Notes: generated by a model not told the origin, from the sequence alone. A stretch of 6,453 bases of DNA from Candidatus Peregrinibacteria bacterium (GCA_030620215.1 JAUXFE010000037.1:1-6453), one strand, 5' to 3'; counted from the first letter of the stretch, positions 1 through 5,366 are shown. Translations and numbers: made by a program.

Positions 1-2
1 AT

Positions 3-377
3 TTAAAATCCGGACTAGTCGTGTTCTGCATTCGTGATTTAGAAGACATGCTTCGCCCAATAGCAATGTATATTATTCTTAATCACATATGGAATACAGT
101 TCGATCCGAGCTAAAGCGCAGAATACTAGTTATCGATGAGGCATGGAGCATGATGCAATATGAAGATAGCGCACGATTTTTATACGGACTAGTTAAACGT
201 GCCCGTAAATATTTCTTGGGAATAACTACAATCACTCAGGACGTTGAAGACTTTGTTGAATCAAGTTATGGAAAACCGATTATCACAAACTCATCCATGC
301 AGCTTTTACTCAAACAATCACCAAGCGCAATGAATAAATTGACCGAAATATTTAATCTGACTGAAGGTGAAAAATAG
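3..377 (+). CDS. VirB4-like type IV secretion/conjugation ATPase, C-terminal domain; 5' partial, stopped by in-frame TAG
   Basis: This is the distal part of the RecA-like ATPase domain of a VirB4/TraE-type protein, which powers DNA or protein transfer, or pilus assembly, at the inner face of the membrane. The frame is open from base 3 (reading LKSGLVVFCIRDLED), so the gene starts outside the window and the GTG at 21 is not its start. Visible landmarks are a Walker B segment, RRILVIDEAW, at about 114-146, with the acidic DE pair followed by AW as in this family. There is also an ITQD segment at about 231-242, matching the conserved glutamine motif (TTITQDV), and a KPIITNSS..LLLKQSP block near 273-329. 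The frame ends at TAG 375-377, right after LTEGEK, where family members normally carry an aromatic residue and continue into a conserved LLL strand. The family assignment is by motif memory and is strong. The stop is either a nonsense mutation, a sequence error or, less likely, a recoded codon. Confidence 0.82.
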   Translation, partial: LKSGLVVFCIRDLEDMLRPIAMYIILNHIWNTVRSELKRRILVIDEAWSMMQYEDSARFLYGLVKRARKYFLGITTITQDVEDFVESSYGKPIITNSSMQLLLKQSPSAMNKLTEIFNLTEGEK

Positions 378-665
378 TTGCTTCTGAACGCAAATGTTGG
401 ACAAGGATTGTTCTTTGCAGGACTAAAGCATGTAGCTATTCAGATTATTGCAAGCTACAACGAAGACAAAATCATAACAACAAATCCTGAAGAAATTTTA
501 GCTCAAAGAGAAATATCCGAAGGAAAATTTAAAAAAAAGGAGGAAGTAGCAGAAACAGAAACAGTTGCAGAAACTCCACCTCCCCCACCTCCAGTCACAG
601 ACGCTGAGTCTACCGAAAGTGCCGAAGAAGCTCCACCGGAAATACCACCAGAACCAGCTTTTTAG
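378..665 (+). pseudogene. Remainder of the VirB4-like ATPase downstream of the internal TAG, with proline-rich acidic tail
   Basis: This is the same reading frame as the preceding ATPase fragment, directly after the TAG at 375-377. The first residues (LLLNANVGQGLFFAGLKHVA, then IQIIASYNEDKIITT) are the usual end of the VirB4-like ATPase core. The remaining 60 or so residues are low-complexity: a lysine-rich stretch, six consecutive prolines near 577-594, and a Glu/Pro/Ala tail ending in EPAF. That tail is probably disordered and is common in Patescibacteria versions as I recall them. The TTG at 378 is simply the codon after the stop; no Shine-Dalgarno precedes it, so independent translation is unlikely. 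The natural stop is TAG at 663-665, which argues against general reassignment of TAG in this genome. If the internal TAG is real, this segment is a remnant. If it is a base error, 3-665 is one intact gene. Confidence 0.75.
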
Positions 666-737
666 GTTCTTAGCTTGTTAGTTTATTAGGTTCTTAGGTC
701 TATTGTATGGTCTAGAAAGCTAAAAACCTAAAAAGCT
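656..737. repeat. Near-perfect 21-nt inverted repeat (arms 656-676 and 717-737) with a 12-nt direct repeat inside
   Basis: The left arm begins AGCTTTTTAGG and the right arm ends CCTAAAAAGCT. The arms pair at 20 of 21 positions (the C at 669 is unpaired) across a 40-nt loop. The left arm contains the last codons and the TAG stop of the VirB4-like gene. TTAGGTTCTTAG occurs at 662-673 and again at 686-697, so the loop could also pair alternatively with the right arm. No run of T follows on the + strand, so this is not a classical intrinsic terminator. It could be a transcript-end stabilising hairpin, a REP-like element or a MITE remnant. It ends 12 nt before the operon's extended -10 promoter. 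Confidence 0.6.
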
Positions 738-748
738 ACAACCTCACA

Positions 749-757
749 TGGTATAAT
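749..757 (+). promoter_or_regulatory. Extended -10 promoter for the archease-rtcB operon
   Basis: TGGTATAAT fits an extended -10 element (TG-N-TATAAT) exactly, and no convincing -35 hexamer lies 16-18 nt upstream. Transcription would begin near 763-765, giving a leader of about 22 nt before the ATG at 786. The leader has only a weak AGGA (766-769), too far from the ATG to be a good ribosome site. Confidence 0.55.
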
Positions 758-785
758 CCAAGTATAGGATTAGCCTAATTTAAAT

Positions 786-1220
786 ATGAAACCTTACGAA
801 TTACGATCCGACATCGCCATCGCCGACATCGCTTTTTACGCGTATGGAAAAACCCATGAGGAATTAATAATAAATTCCTGTCAGGCGGTCACCGAAGCCA
901 TGGTAAACCGGGGCAAAATAGAAGAAAAAGAAGAAGTTGGATTCACTAAACAATCTGACACATTGGAAGATTTACTTTATTCAGTTTTGGAAGAAATTAT
1001 TTATTTAAAAGACGCCAAACAACTAGTATTTAGTGACTTTAAAGTTGAAAAAATTCAAACCAAATCAACTCCCTACAGTATTGTAATGACCTTAAAAGGA
1101 GAAAAAATAAGCCGAAAAAAACACGAAGCACACGCGGATGTAAAAGCTGTTACTTACTACGATTATTATGTAAAAAAAACTAATGACGGATATATGGCAT
1201 CCGTAATCTTAGACGTATGA
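786..1220 (+). CDS. Archease family protein (RtcB activator)
   Basis: Archease is a small metal-binding protein that promotes guanylylation and multiple turnover of the RNA ligase RtcB. The 144-residue length matches the family. Residues 13-23 (ADIAFYAYGKT) correspond to the family's N-terminal HTADIG..A.G.T motif, with Asp14 as the expected acidic metal ligand; the usual His-Thr just before it is replaced by Ile-Ala. A central LEDLLYSVLEEIIYL helix, a VFSDF segment, and the C-terminal block AVTYYDYYVKKTNDGY ending in ILDV are all typical. ATG 786 gives a family-length N-terminus. Its TGA overlaps the ATG of rtcB (ATGA at 1217-1220), implying translational coupling, and that neighbour independently supports the call. 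It is the first gene of a four-gene operon behind the promoter at 749-757. Confidence 0.9.
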   Translation: MKPYELRSDIAIADIAFYAYGKTHEELIINSCQAVTEAMVNRGKIEEKEEVGFTKQSDTLEDLLYSVLEEIIYLKDAKQLVFSDFKVEKIQTKSTPYSIVMTLKGEKISRKKHEAHADVKAVTYYDYYVKKTNDGYMASVILDV

Positions 1221-2671
1221 TAAAGGGCATAAAAAACATCAGTCCGGGTATTTACGAAATTCCTAAGATCTACAAAAAAGGTATGCTGGTTCCTGCTCAA
1301 ATTTTCGCATCACCAACATTAATAGAAACAATGGATGAAGGCGTTTTTGATCAGGTGACAAATGTAGCGACATTACCGGGAATAGTTAAGGCGGCATATT
1401 GCATGCCGGATGGACATTGGGGATACGGCTTCCCTATTGGCGGAGTAGCGGCGTTTGACCCGGATAATGGAGGAATTATCTCTCCCGGAGGAATTGGATT
1501 TGATATTAATTGCGGAATGAGATTAATTGCAACTAATTTAACCGAAGATGATGTAAGACCAAGGCTTCGCGATTTAATCGATCATCTATACGCAAAAATC
1601 CCAGTCGGTACGGGGCAACATGGTTTCGTTCGTATGGATAAAACAGGATTCAGAAACGTTATTAAAAAAGGGTCGCGCTGGGCCATGGAAAATGGATACG
1701 CAGAACAAGAAGATATTGAACGAACTGAAAATCATGGCGAATTTAACTGGGCTGATCCTGATACAGTTTCAGACAGGGCAATAGAACGCGGGCACAATCA
1801 AATTGGAACACTAGGGAGCGGAAATCATTACCTGGAAATACAAGTCGTACGCAATGAAAATATTTTTGATAAGAAATTAGCCAATGCATTTGGAATTTTC
1901 GGCCAAAATCAAATCGTAATTATGTTTCATTGCGGAAGTCGTGGTTTTGGGCACCAGGTTGCAACGGACTATTTGCAGAAATTTCTGAAAAAGATGCCGA
2001 AATATGGTATTCCGATTTTGGATAAGGAATTGAGCTGCGCTCCATTCGACTCTCCCGAAGGTCAAGAATACTTTGCGGCAATGGCATGTGCCGCAAACAT
2101 GGCTTTTGCAAACAGGCAGGTTATTTATCATCAAATTAAAAAATGTTTTAGTAATATTTTTGGTAAAACCCCTAAAGATCTTGGATTTGAGCAAATCTAT
2201 GATGTAACACATAACACCGCAAAACTTGAGGAACATGATGTTGATGGAAAGAAAAAGAAATTGTTAGTTCACCGCAAAGGTGCAACACGTGCATTTCCGC
2301 CAGGACATCCGGAGCTGGAAGAAGATTTTCAGGAAACAGGCCAGCCGATTATTATTGGAGGTTCAATGGCAACTGGATCTTATTTGCTAGTTGGCACAGA
2401 AGATGCCATGAAAAAAAGTTGGGGATCCACAGCTCACGGTTCCGGACGAACTATGTCACGTCATCAGGCAAAAAAAATGGTAAAAGGCCGCGATCTGGCG
2501 GATGAAATGGAAAAAAAAGGAATTTTAGTAAAAGCCGCCTCCTATTCCGGCCTTGCTGAAGAAGCGGGTTTTGCATATAAAAACATTTCAGAAGTTGTAG
2601 AAGCATGTGAACTTTCCCAAATATCTAAAAAAGTGGTAGCATTTGAACCGATTGGAAATATTAAAGGTTAA
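1217..2671 (+). CDS. rtcB: RNA-splicing ligase RtcB (3'-phosphate/5'-hydroxyl RNA ligase)
   Basis: RtcB joins RNA 2',3'-cyclic phosphate or 3'-phosphate ends to 5'-hydroxyl ends, using GTP and Mn2+ through a covalent histidine-GMP intermediate. It acts in tRNA splicing or in repair of cleaved RNA. The 484-aa length is close to the archaeal, archease-dependent enzymes and longer than E. coli RtcB. The expected metal ligands and catalytic residues are all present: Asp96 and Cys99 in GFDINCG, Asn203-His204 in GSGNHYLE, His238 in MFHCGSRGFGHQ, His332 in YDVTHNTAK, and the nucleotide-accepting His407 in STAHGSGR. Further hallmarks are MPDGHWGYGFPIGG (63-76) and RKGATRAFPPG (353-363). It starts inside the archease stop codon (4-bp overlap) with no Shine-Dalgarno of its own, so it is probably coupled. 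The enzyme looks complete and active. Whether the substrate is tRNA halves or damage products cannot be told from the sequence. Confidence 0.97.
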   Translation: MIKGIKNISPGIYEIPKIYKKGMLVPAQIFASPTLIETMDEGVFDQVTNVATLPGIVKAAYCMPDGHWGYGFPIGGVAAFDPDNGGIISPGGIGFDINCGMRLIATNLTEDDVRPRLRDLIDHLYAKIPVGTGQHGFVRMDKTGFRNVIKKGSRWAMENGYAEQEDIERTENHGEFNWADPDTVSDRAIERGHNQIGTLGSGNHYLEIQVVRNENIFDKKLANAFGIFGQNQIVIMFHCGSRGFGHQVATDYLQKFLKKMPKYGIPILDKELSCAPFDSPEGQEYFAAMACAANMAFANRQVIYHQIKKCFSNIFGKTPKDLGFEQIYDVTHNTAKLEEHDVDGKKKKLLVHRKGATRAFPPGHPELEEDFQETGQPIIIGGSMATGSYLLVGTEDAMKKSWGSTAHGSGRTMSRHQAKKMVKGRDLADEMEKKGILVKAASYSGLAEEAGFAYKNISEVVEACELSQISKKVVAFEPIGNIKG

Positions 2672-2678
2672 TTAAAAT

Positions 2679-3707
2679 ATGGAACACTCTATACTAATTG
2701 AAAGTTTTGGACATGCATTAATGATTGCAACATTCGTATTTGCAATGATGGTGCTTGTAGACTATCTCAACGTATTATCCAAAGGCGGGATGAACAAAGC
2801 CATACAAGGGGGAAAGTTAAGACAATATTCTCTAACTTCATTTTTAGGCTCAATCCCTGGATGCTTAGGTGCTTTTACAAATGTTTCATTTTATACGCAT
2901 GGATTAATAAGTTTCGGAGCCATCGCCGGAGGAATGATCGCAACATCCGGAGACGAAGCTTTTATAATGATAGCTATGTTCCCAAAACAAGCTCTTATTT
3001 TATTCCTAATTCTTTTTATATTAGGAATAACAGGTGGATGGACTACAGATAAATTGGTAAAAATCTTCAAAATAAAAACACATGAAAAATGCTGTGAAGA
3101 ACTTGTTATACATGAAGAAGAAAAGCATCTGTATTTCGGCATAAAAGCCATGAAAACAGTAATATTTAAACGTAGTCTTATTTTAATTTTATTACTGGGT
3201 ACAATTATTCTGATGGCCGCCGGAGTAATCGGACATGAAGAAGGCTGGAACTGGATAAAAATCACATTTATAACAATACTTTCTGTAGCCTTTTTTATAT
3301 TCGCAACAGTACCTGAACATTATCTAAAAAAGCATATATGGGAACATATCGTAAAAAAACATTTACTTAAAATATTTCTTTGGTCGCTTTTCGCCATCCT
3401 TTTTGTTCACATAGGTCTTGAATATTTAAATCTCGAAGCGTGTATTTCAGGCAATATGTTATGGATATTTATAATCGCCGCTTTACTCGGAGTAATACCT
3501 GAATCAGGTCCGCATCTTATTATCGTAATGATGTTCGCGCAGGGTTTAATCCCATTTTCCGTATTACTCGTAAGCTCAATTGTACAAGACGGACATGGAA
3601 TGCTGCCTATGCTTTCTTATTCCGTAAAAGACTCTGTGCTTATTAAAATATTTAATTTATTTTTTGGACTTCTTATTGGGGGTGCGGTTTATTTAATAGG
3701 ATTTTGA
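2679..3707 (+). CDS. Putative multi-pass heavy-metal (manganese/arsenic-type) exporter, ArsP_2/DUF2899-like
   Basis: This is a 342-residue polytopic inner-membrane protein. Hydrophobic segments lie at roughly 10-33, 53-72, 76-90, 95-120, 165-185, 193-212, 230-250, 258-276, 280-302 and 320-341, giving about ten potential membrane passes. Motifs match what I recall of the putative 10-TM heavy-metal exporter family: GSIPGCLGAF (57-66) followed by SFGAIAGGMIATSGDEAF, and in the second half GVIPESGPHLI (271-281), AQGLIPFSVLL and IVQDGHGMLP. The two halves each carry an IP-G motif, suggesting an inverted internal duplication. A loop at 135-150 has two adjacent Cys and three His among acidic residues, a likely metal-binding patch. 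The ATG follows the rtcB stop by 7 nt, with AAAGG at 2663-2667 as a weak ribosome site. Substrate is inferred; Mn2+ is attractive because RtcB uses it, but this is unproven. Confidence 0.75.
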   Translation: MEHSILIESFGHALMIATFVFAMMVLVDYLNVLSKGGMNKAIQGGKLRQYSLTSFLGSIPGCLGAFTNVSFYTHGLISFGAIAGGMIATSGDEAFIMIAMFPKQALILFLILFILGITGGWTTDKLVKIFKIKTHEKCCEELVIHEEEKHLYFGIKAMKTVIFKRSLILILLLGTIILMAAGVIGHEEGWNWIKITFITILSVAFFIFATVPEHYLKKHIWEHIVKKHLLKIFLWSLFAILFVHIGLEYLNLEACISGNMLWIFIIAALLGVIPESGPHLIIVMMFAQGLIPFSVLLVSSIVQDGHGMLPMLSYSVKDSVLIKIFNLFFGLLIGGAVYLIGF

Positions 3708-3718
3708 TAAAATCAAAA
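3702..3718 (+). other. Short AT-rich hairpin immediately before the thpR start
   Basis: TTTTGAT (3702-3708) and ATCAAAA (3712-3718) form a perfect 7-bp stem with a 3-nt loop. It overlaps the exporter stop codon and ends one base before the ATG at 3720, in the position where a Shine-Dalgarno would be expected and is absent. The stem is weak (AT pairs except one), so it may be chance in AT-rich DNA. Confidence 0.25.
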
Positions 3719-3719
3719 C

Positions 3720-4253
3720 ATGAGATTGTTTATTTCCATCAGCGTACCAAAAGAACTACATAGCTACTTACGAAAACTGCAAAGCCAATTCCCGGATATG
3801 AAAAATACAAATGAATTTCATATGACAGTTCAGTTTTTGGGCGACGACATAGAATATCCGGATCAATTGATCGAAACTCTTAAAAAAATCCAATTCACAC
3901 CATTTAAAATAGAAATGGGTGATGCAATGCCTTTCGGAAATCCATCACAGCCACGAGGGGTTTGGATTGAATGCAAAATGACTCCAGAGCTTAAAAAATT
4001 ATCAGATAATATCAGGCAGACAACGTCAGAATTAGGCTATGTTGCAGACAAGCCATTCAAAGCTCACATCACCTTAGGACGATATAAAAGACCGCCCAAT
4101 TACAAACCTGCCAAAGGTGGTGAGCAAGTCGAAGCCAAAAAAACAAAAGGAGAACCTCATAAATTTATTGTTGAGGAATTTTATCTAATGGAAAGTATAC
4201 TGACACCAGCAGGAGCTAAGCATAAAATATTAGCAAGCTTTCCAAATCAATAA
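3720..4253 (+). CDS. thpR: RNA 2',3'-cyclic phosphodiesterase (ThpR/LigT, 2H superfamily)
   Basis: This is a 177-aa member of the 2H phosphoesterase superfamily, which in bacteria and archaea hydrolyses RNA 2',3'-cyclic phosphates to 2'-phosphate ends and was originally found as a 2'-5' RNA ligase. Both catalytic HxTx motifs are present: His34-Met-Thr36 in FHMTVQFLG and His116-Ile-Thr118 in AHITLGRYKRP, about 80 residues apart as usual. The N-terminus MRLFISISVP, the LSDNIRQ helix and the C-terminal FYLMESILTPAGAKHKIL strand pair are family-typical, and length is normal. A lysine-rich loop (125-147) follows the second motif. It starts 12 nt after the exporter and is the last gene of the operon. 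Its substrate, the 2',3'-cyclic phosphate end, is also a substrate of RtcB, so the two enzymes may compete or act on different RNAs. Confidence 0.93.
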   Translation: MRLFISISVPKELHSYLRKLQSQFPDMKNTNEFHMTVQFLGDDIEYPDQLIETLKKIQFTPFKIEMGDAMPFGNPSQPRGVWIECKMTPELKKLSDNIRQTTSELGYVADKPFKAHITLGRYKRPPNYKPAKGGEQVEAKKTKGEPHKFIVEEFYLMESILTPAGAKHKILASFPNQ

Positions 4254-4292
4254 AAAATGTAACCAAGTTGGAATAAATTCGTATAAATAAAT

Positions 4293-4323
4293 ACCAACAG
4301 AAAACATTTAGTTTTTAGTTGGT
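4293..4323 (+). other. Hairpin in the thpR 3' untranslated region
   Basis: Arms 4293-4305 (starting ACCAAC) and 4311-4323 (ending GTTGGT) pair at 11 of 13 positions around a 5-nt ATTTA loop, 3 nt upstream of the terminator stem. With the terminator it makes a tandem stem-loop 3' end. It may stabilise the operon transcript against 3' exonucleases, or be the body of a short 3'-derived RNA; nothing identifies it further. Confidence 0.4.
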
Positions 4324-4326
4324 CAG

Positions 4327-4371
4327 AAAAAACCTCTTATCCCACCCCCCTTTCGGGATTAGGGGTTTTTT
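4327..4371. terminator. Rho-independent terminator, probably bidirectional
   Basis: Arms 4327-4343 (A6, CCTC, TTATCCC) and 4355-4371 (GGGATTA, GGGG, T6) pair over 17 positions with one G-U pair and one mismatch, around an 11-nt C/T-rich loop. The T6 run ends the archease-rtcB-exporter-thpR transcript on the + strand. The A6 run on the other side supplies a T run for the convergent - strand transcript of the Cys-rich gene at 4422-4553. Confidence 0.88.
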
Positions 4372-4421
4372 GTATAACAAAAAACTAGAGTCATTAACAC
4401 CCATCGAATAAATATAAAAAA

Positions 4422-4553
4422 TTATATGCCCTTATAACAATGCTCATCTTCTTCTTCATATTCTATGCCTAAAGTTCCGCAAACACACTCGCACAGAGGA
4501 AGAGAGCATTGAGGACATATCTCACAATAATTGCCACATTTACATCCTTCCAT
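4422..4553 (-). CDS. Cysteine-rich 43-aa microprotein, putative metal binder
   Basis: This short - strand frame (ATG at 4553-4551, TAA at 4424-4422) encodes 43 residues with nine cysteines, at 4, 6, 10, 13, 16, 21, 23, 25 and 39. The spacing is C-x-C-x3-C-x2-C-x2-C-x4-C-x-C-x-C-G, then an acidic segment EYEEEDEHCYKGI containing His38 and Cys39. Such density of CxC and CxxC pairs suggests zinc or other soft-metal binding, like a metallothionein or tiny zinc-ribbon, but I recognise no named family. It is probably real: it has its own extended -10 promoter (4586-4594), lies in a gap otherwise lacking genes, and shares a bidirectional terminator. No Shine-Dalgarno is visible. It is convergent with an operon encoding a probable heavy-metal exporter, so a role in metal buffering is possible but inferred. 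Confidence 0.6.
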   Translation of the reverse strand: MEGCKCGNYCEICPQCSLPLCECVCGTLGIEYEEEDEHCYKGI

Positions 4554-4585
4554 AATTAAATTATGTTAAGAATATTGGCATTTAT

Positions 4586-4594
4586 ATTATAACA
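4586..4594 (-). promoter_or_regulatory. Extended -10 promoter of the Cys-rich gene
   Basis: Read on the - strand, TGTTATAAT fits TG-N-TATAAT, with transcription starting near 4579 and a leader of about 26 nt to the ATG at 4553. A perfect TTGACA lies at 4614-4619, but 22 nt from the -10, which is too far for a standard -35, so the extended -10 probably does the work. Confidence 0.5.
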
Positions 4595-4674
4595 AATTTT
4601 TACCCTTTTGCGCTGTCAAAATAAGAAGTTCAGACGATTAAATCAGCTCTTATCTCACATTATCTATAGTCTTC

Positions 4675-4866
4675 TTATAGTTTAAAAAAACTATTAACTA
4701 ATTCTGACCTTTGTTCATTAATAATTTTCACAAACTCATTATTTGAACCCAAAAATAATACTTCAAAAATTTTTCCACTATCACCGAAATCCGCACCAAG
4801 TAATTCAAGGACTTCAGTAATTTCCTCTTCACTTAAATCATTAGAATTTCTTATAAATTCATTCAT
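4675..4866 (-). CDS. Hypothetical 63-aa acidic protein, second gene of a two-gene unit
   Basis: I do not recognise this protein. It is 63 residues, acidic, with no cysteine, signal peptide or membrane segment. Residues 10-24 (DLSEEEITEVLELLG) and 44-60 look helical, separated by a short hydrophobic segment IFEVLFLG (33-40), suggesting a small folded helical/strand domain. The ATG at 4866 is the only reasonable start. It begins 18 nt after the stop of the upstream gene at 4885 with no promoter between them, so both are probably co-transcribed from 5338-5366. No clear ribosome site is seen. A perfect 8-bp inverted repeat (ATAAGAAG at 4621-4628, CTTCTTAT at 4671-4678) overlaps its stop and could mark a weak transcript end. 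A small partner or regulator of the upstream protein is possible but untested. Confidence 0.55.
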   Translation of the reverse strand: MNEFIRNSNDLSEEEITEVLELLGADFGDSGKIFEVLFLGSNNEFVKIINEQRSELVNSFFKL

Positions 4867-4884
4867 AAAAAAGCAAGCTACATA

Positions 4885-5313
4885 TTAATGTTTTTTAGGA
4901 GGCAAAATACAACCTAAAATTCTTTTTCTAGTTCTTTGGCGTGGCTCTGGATCACCAGAGAAAGAAATATTTTTTGAAACATTCAAAAGCATAGGTTCAT
5001 TACCGGACATTGAATATACCGTAAGTCCTTCATCCAGAGACTCCATGCGAGCAATCTCTTTATCTAAATCTCTAACACAGTTAGGACTTTTCGGATCAAA
5101 TGGGGCTAAATCAATAAAAAAATCAGAATCCCTATACTCACGCATAAAGTAAATTGTTGTGCCATCGGGAAACGATTTGGACAATTCCGGTTTATCATGC
5201 CCACCTTCAAAAGTTAAATGCTGAAGAATTAATTCACGAACTTGAGTCCGAAAATCTGCCCTGGAAATTCCCTGAGATGATGGGCCTGCAGGAGGCACAC
5301 TTGATCGAGACAT
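4885..5313 (-). CDS. Hypothetical 142-aa soluble protein, first gene of a two-gene unit
   Basis: I do not recognise a family. The start is placed at ATG 5313-5311 (MSRSSVPPAGPSSQG) rather than the upstream GTG at 5361, because a good promoter (-10 at 5338-5343) lies inside the longer version and transcription would begin near 5331. The protein has a Ser/Pro-rich, probably flexible N-terminus (1-16), a helix SRADFRTQVRELILQHL (17-33), and a mixed core with hydrophobic strands TTIYFMREY (52-60), FFIDLAPF (65-72) and GLTVYSMSG (96-104). It ends in a basic tail (DPEPRQRTRKRILG to PPKKH). It has only two cysteines (79, 135) and no membrane span. The gene faces away from the adjacent IS30 element and is followed after 18 nt by the 63-aa gene. 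Possibly accessory or recently acquired; function unknown. Confidence 0.62.
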   Translation of the reverse strand: MSRSSVPPAGPSSQGISRADFRTQVRELILQHLTFEGGHDKPELSKSFPDGTTIYFMREYRDSDFFIDLAPFDPKSPNCVRDLDKEIARMESLDEGLTVYSMSGNEPMLLNVSKNISFSGDPEPRQRTRKRILGCILPPKKH

Positions 5314-5337
5314 GATAAAAATATTATCTTGGATAAG

Positions 5338-5366
5338 AGTATAATACAAAATTAAAAACACGTCAA
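5338..5366 (-). promoter_or_regulatory. Sigma70-type promoter for the two hypothetical genes
   Basis: On the - strand, TTGACG (5361-5366) is followed after exactly 17 nt by TATACT (5338-5343). Transcription should start near 5331, leaving a leader of about 18 nt before the ATG at 5313. This placement rules out the GTG at 5361 as the start of the 142-aa gene. The -35 lies 10 bp from the left end of the IS. Confidence 0.65.

Noticed and set aside
375..377. General reassignment of TAG as a sense codon, or pyrrolysine
   Set aside because: The same gene ends with TAG at 663-665, no other internal TAG is seen in a conserved gene here, and the site normally holds an aromatic residue.
378..665. Independent gene starting at TTG 378
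   Set aside because: It is the direct in-frame continuation of the VirB4-like domain after a TAG, with conserved residues from its first codon and no ribosome site.
1877..2236. Open frames on the - strand inside rtcB (also 1920-2111)
   Set aside because: They lie fully antisense to strongly conserved RtcB catalytic sequence, lack a promoter or ribosome site, and their translations have no recognisable features.
2861..3265. Open frames overlapping the exporter on both strands (2861-3052 +, 2891-3265 -)
   Set aside because: They are shadows of the exporter gene, whose frame carries family motifs throughout.
4254..4326. A tRNA or known structured RNA after thpR
   Set aside because: No tRNA arms, T-loop consensus or other recognisable RNA family motif; only a simple hairpin is supported.
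4614..4619. TTGACA on the - strand as the -35 of the Cys-rich gene
   Set aside because: The spacer to TATAAT is 22 nt, too long for a normal promoter; no alternative -10 occurs at 16-18 nt.
4621..4678. 8-bp inverted repeat after the 63-aa gene as a terminator
   Set aside because: The 42-nt loop and lack of a following T run make intrinsic termination unconvincing; mentioned only in the gene entry.
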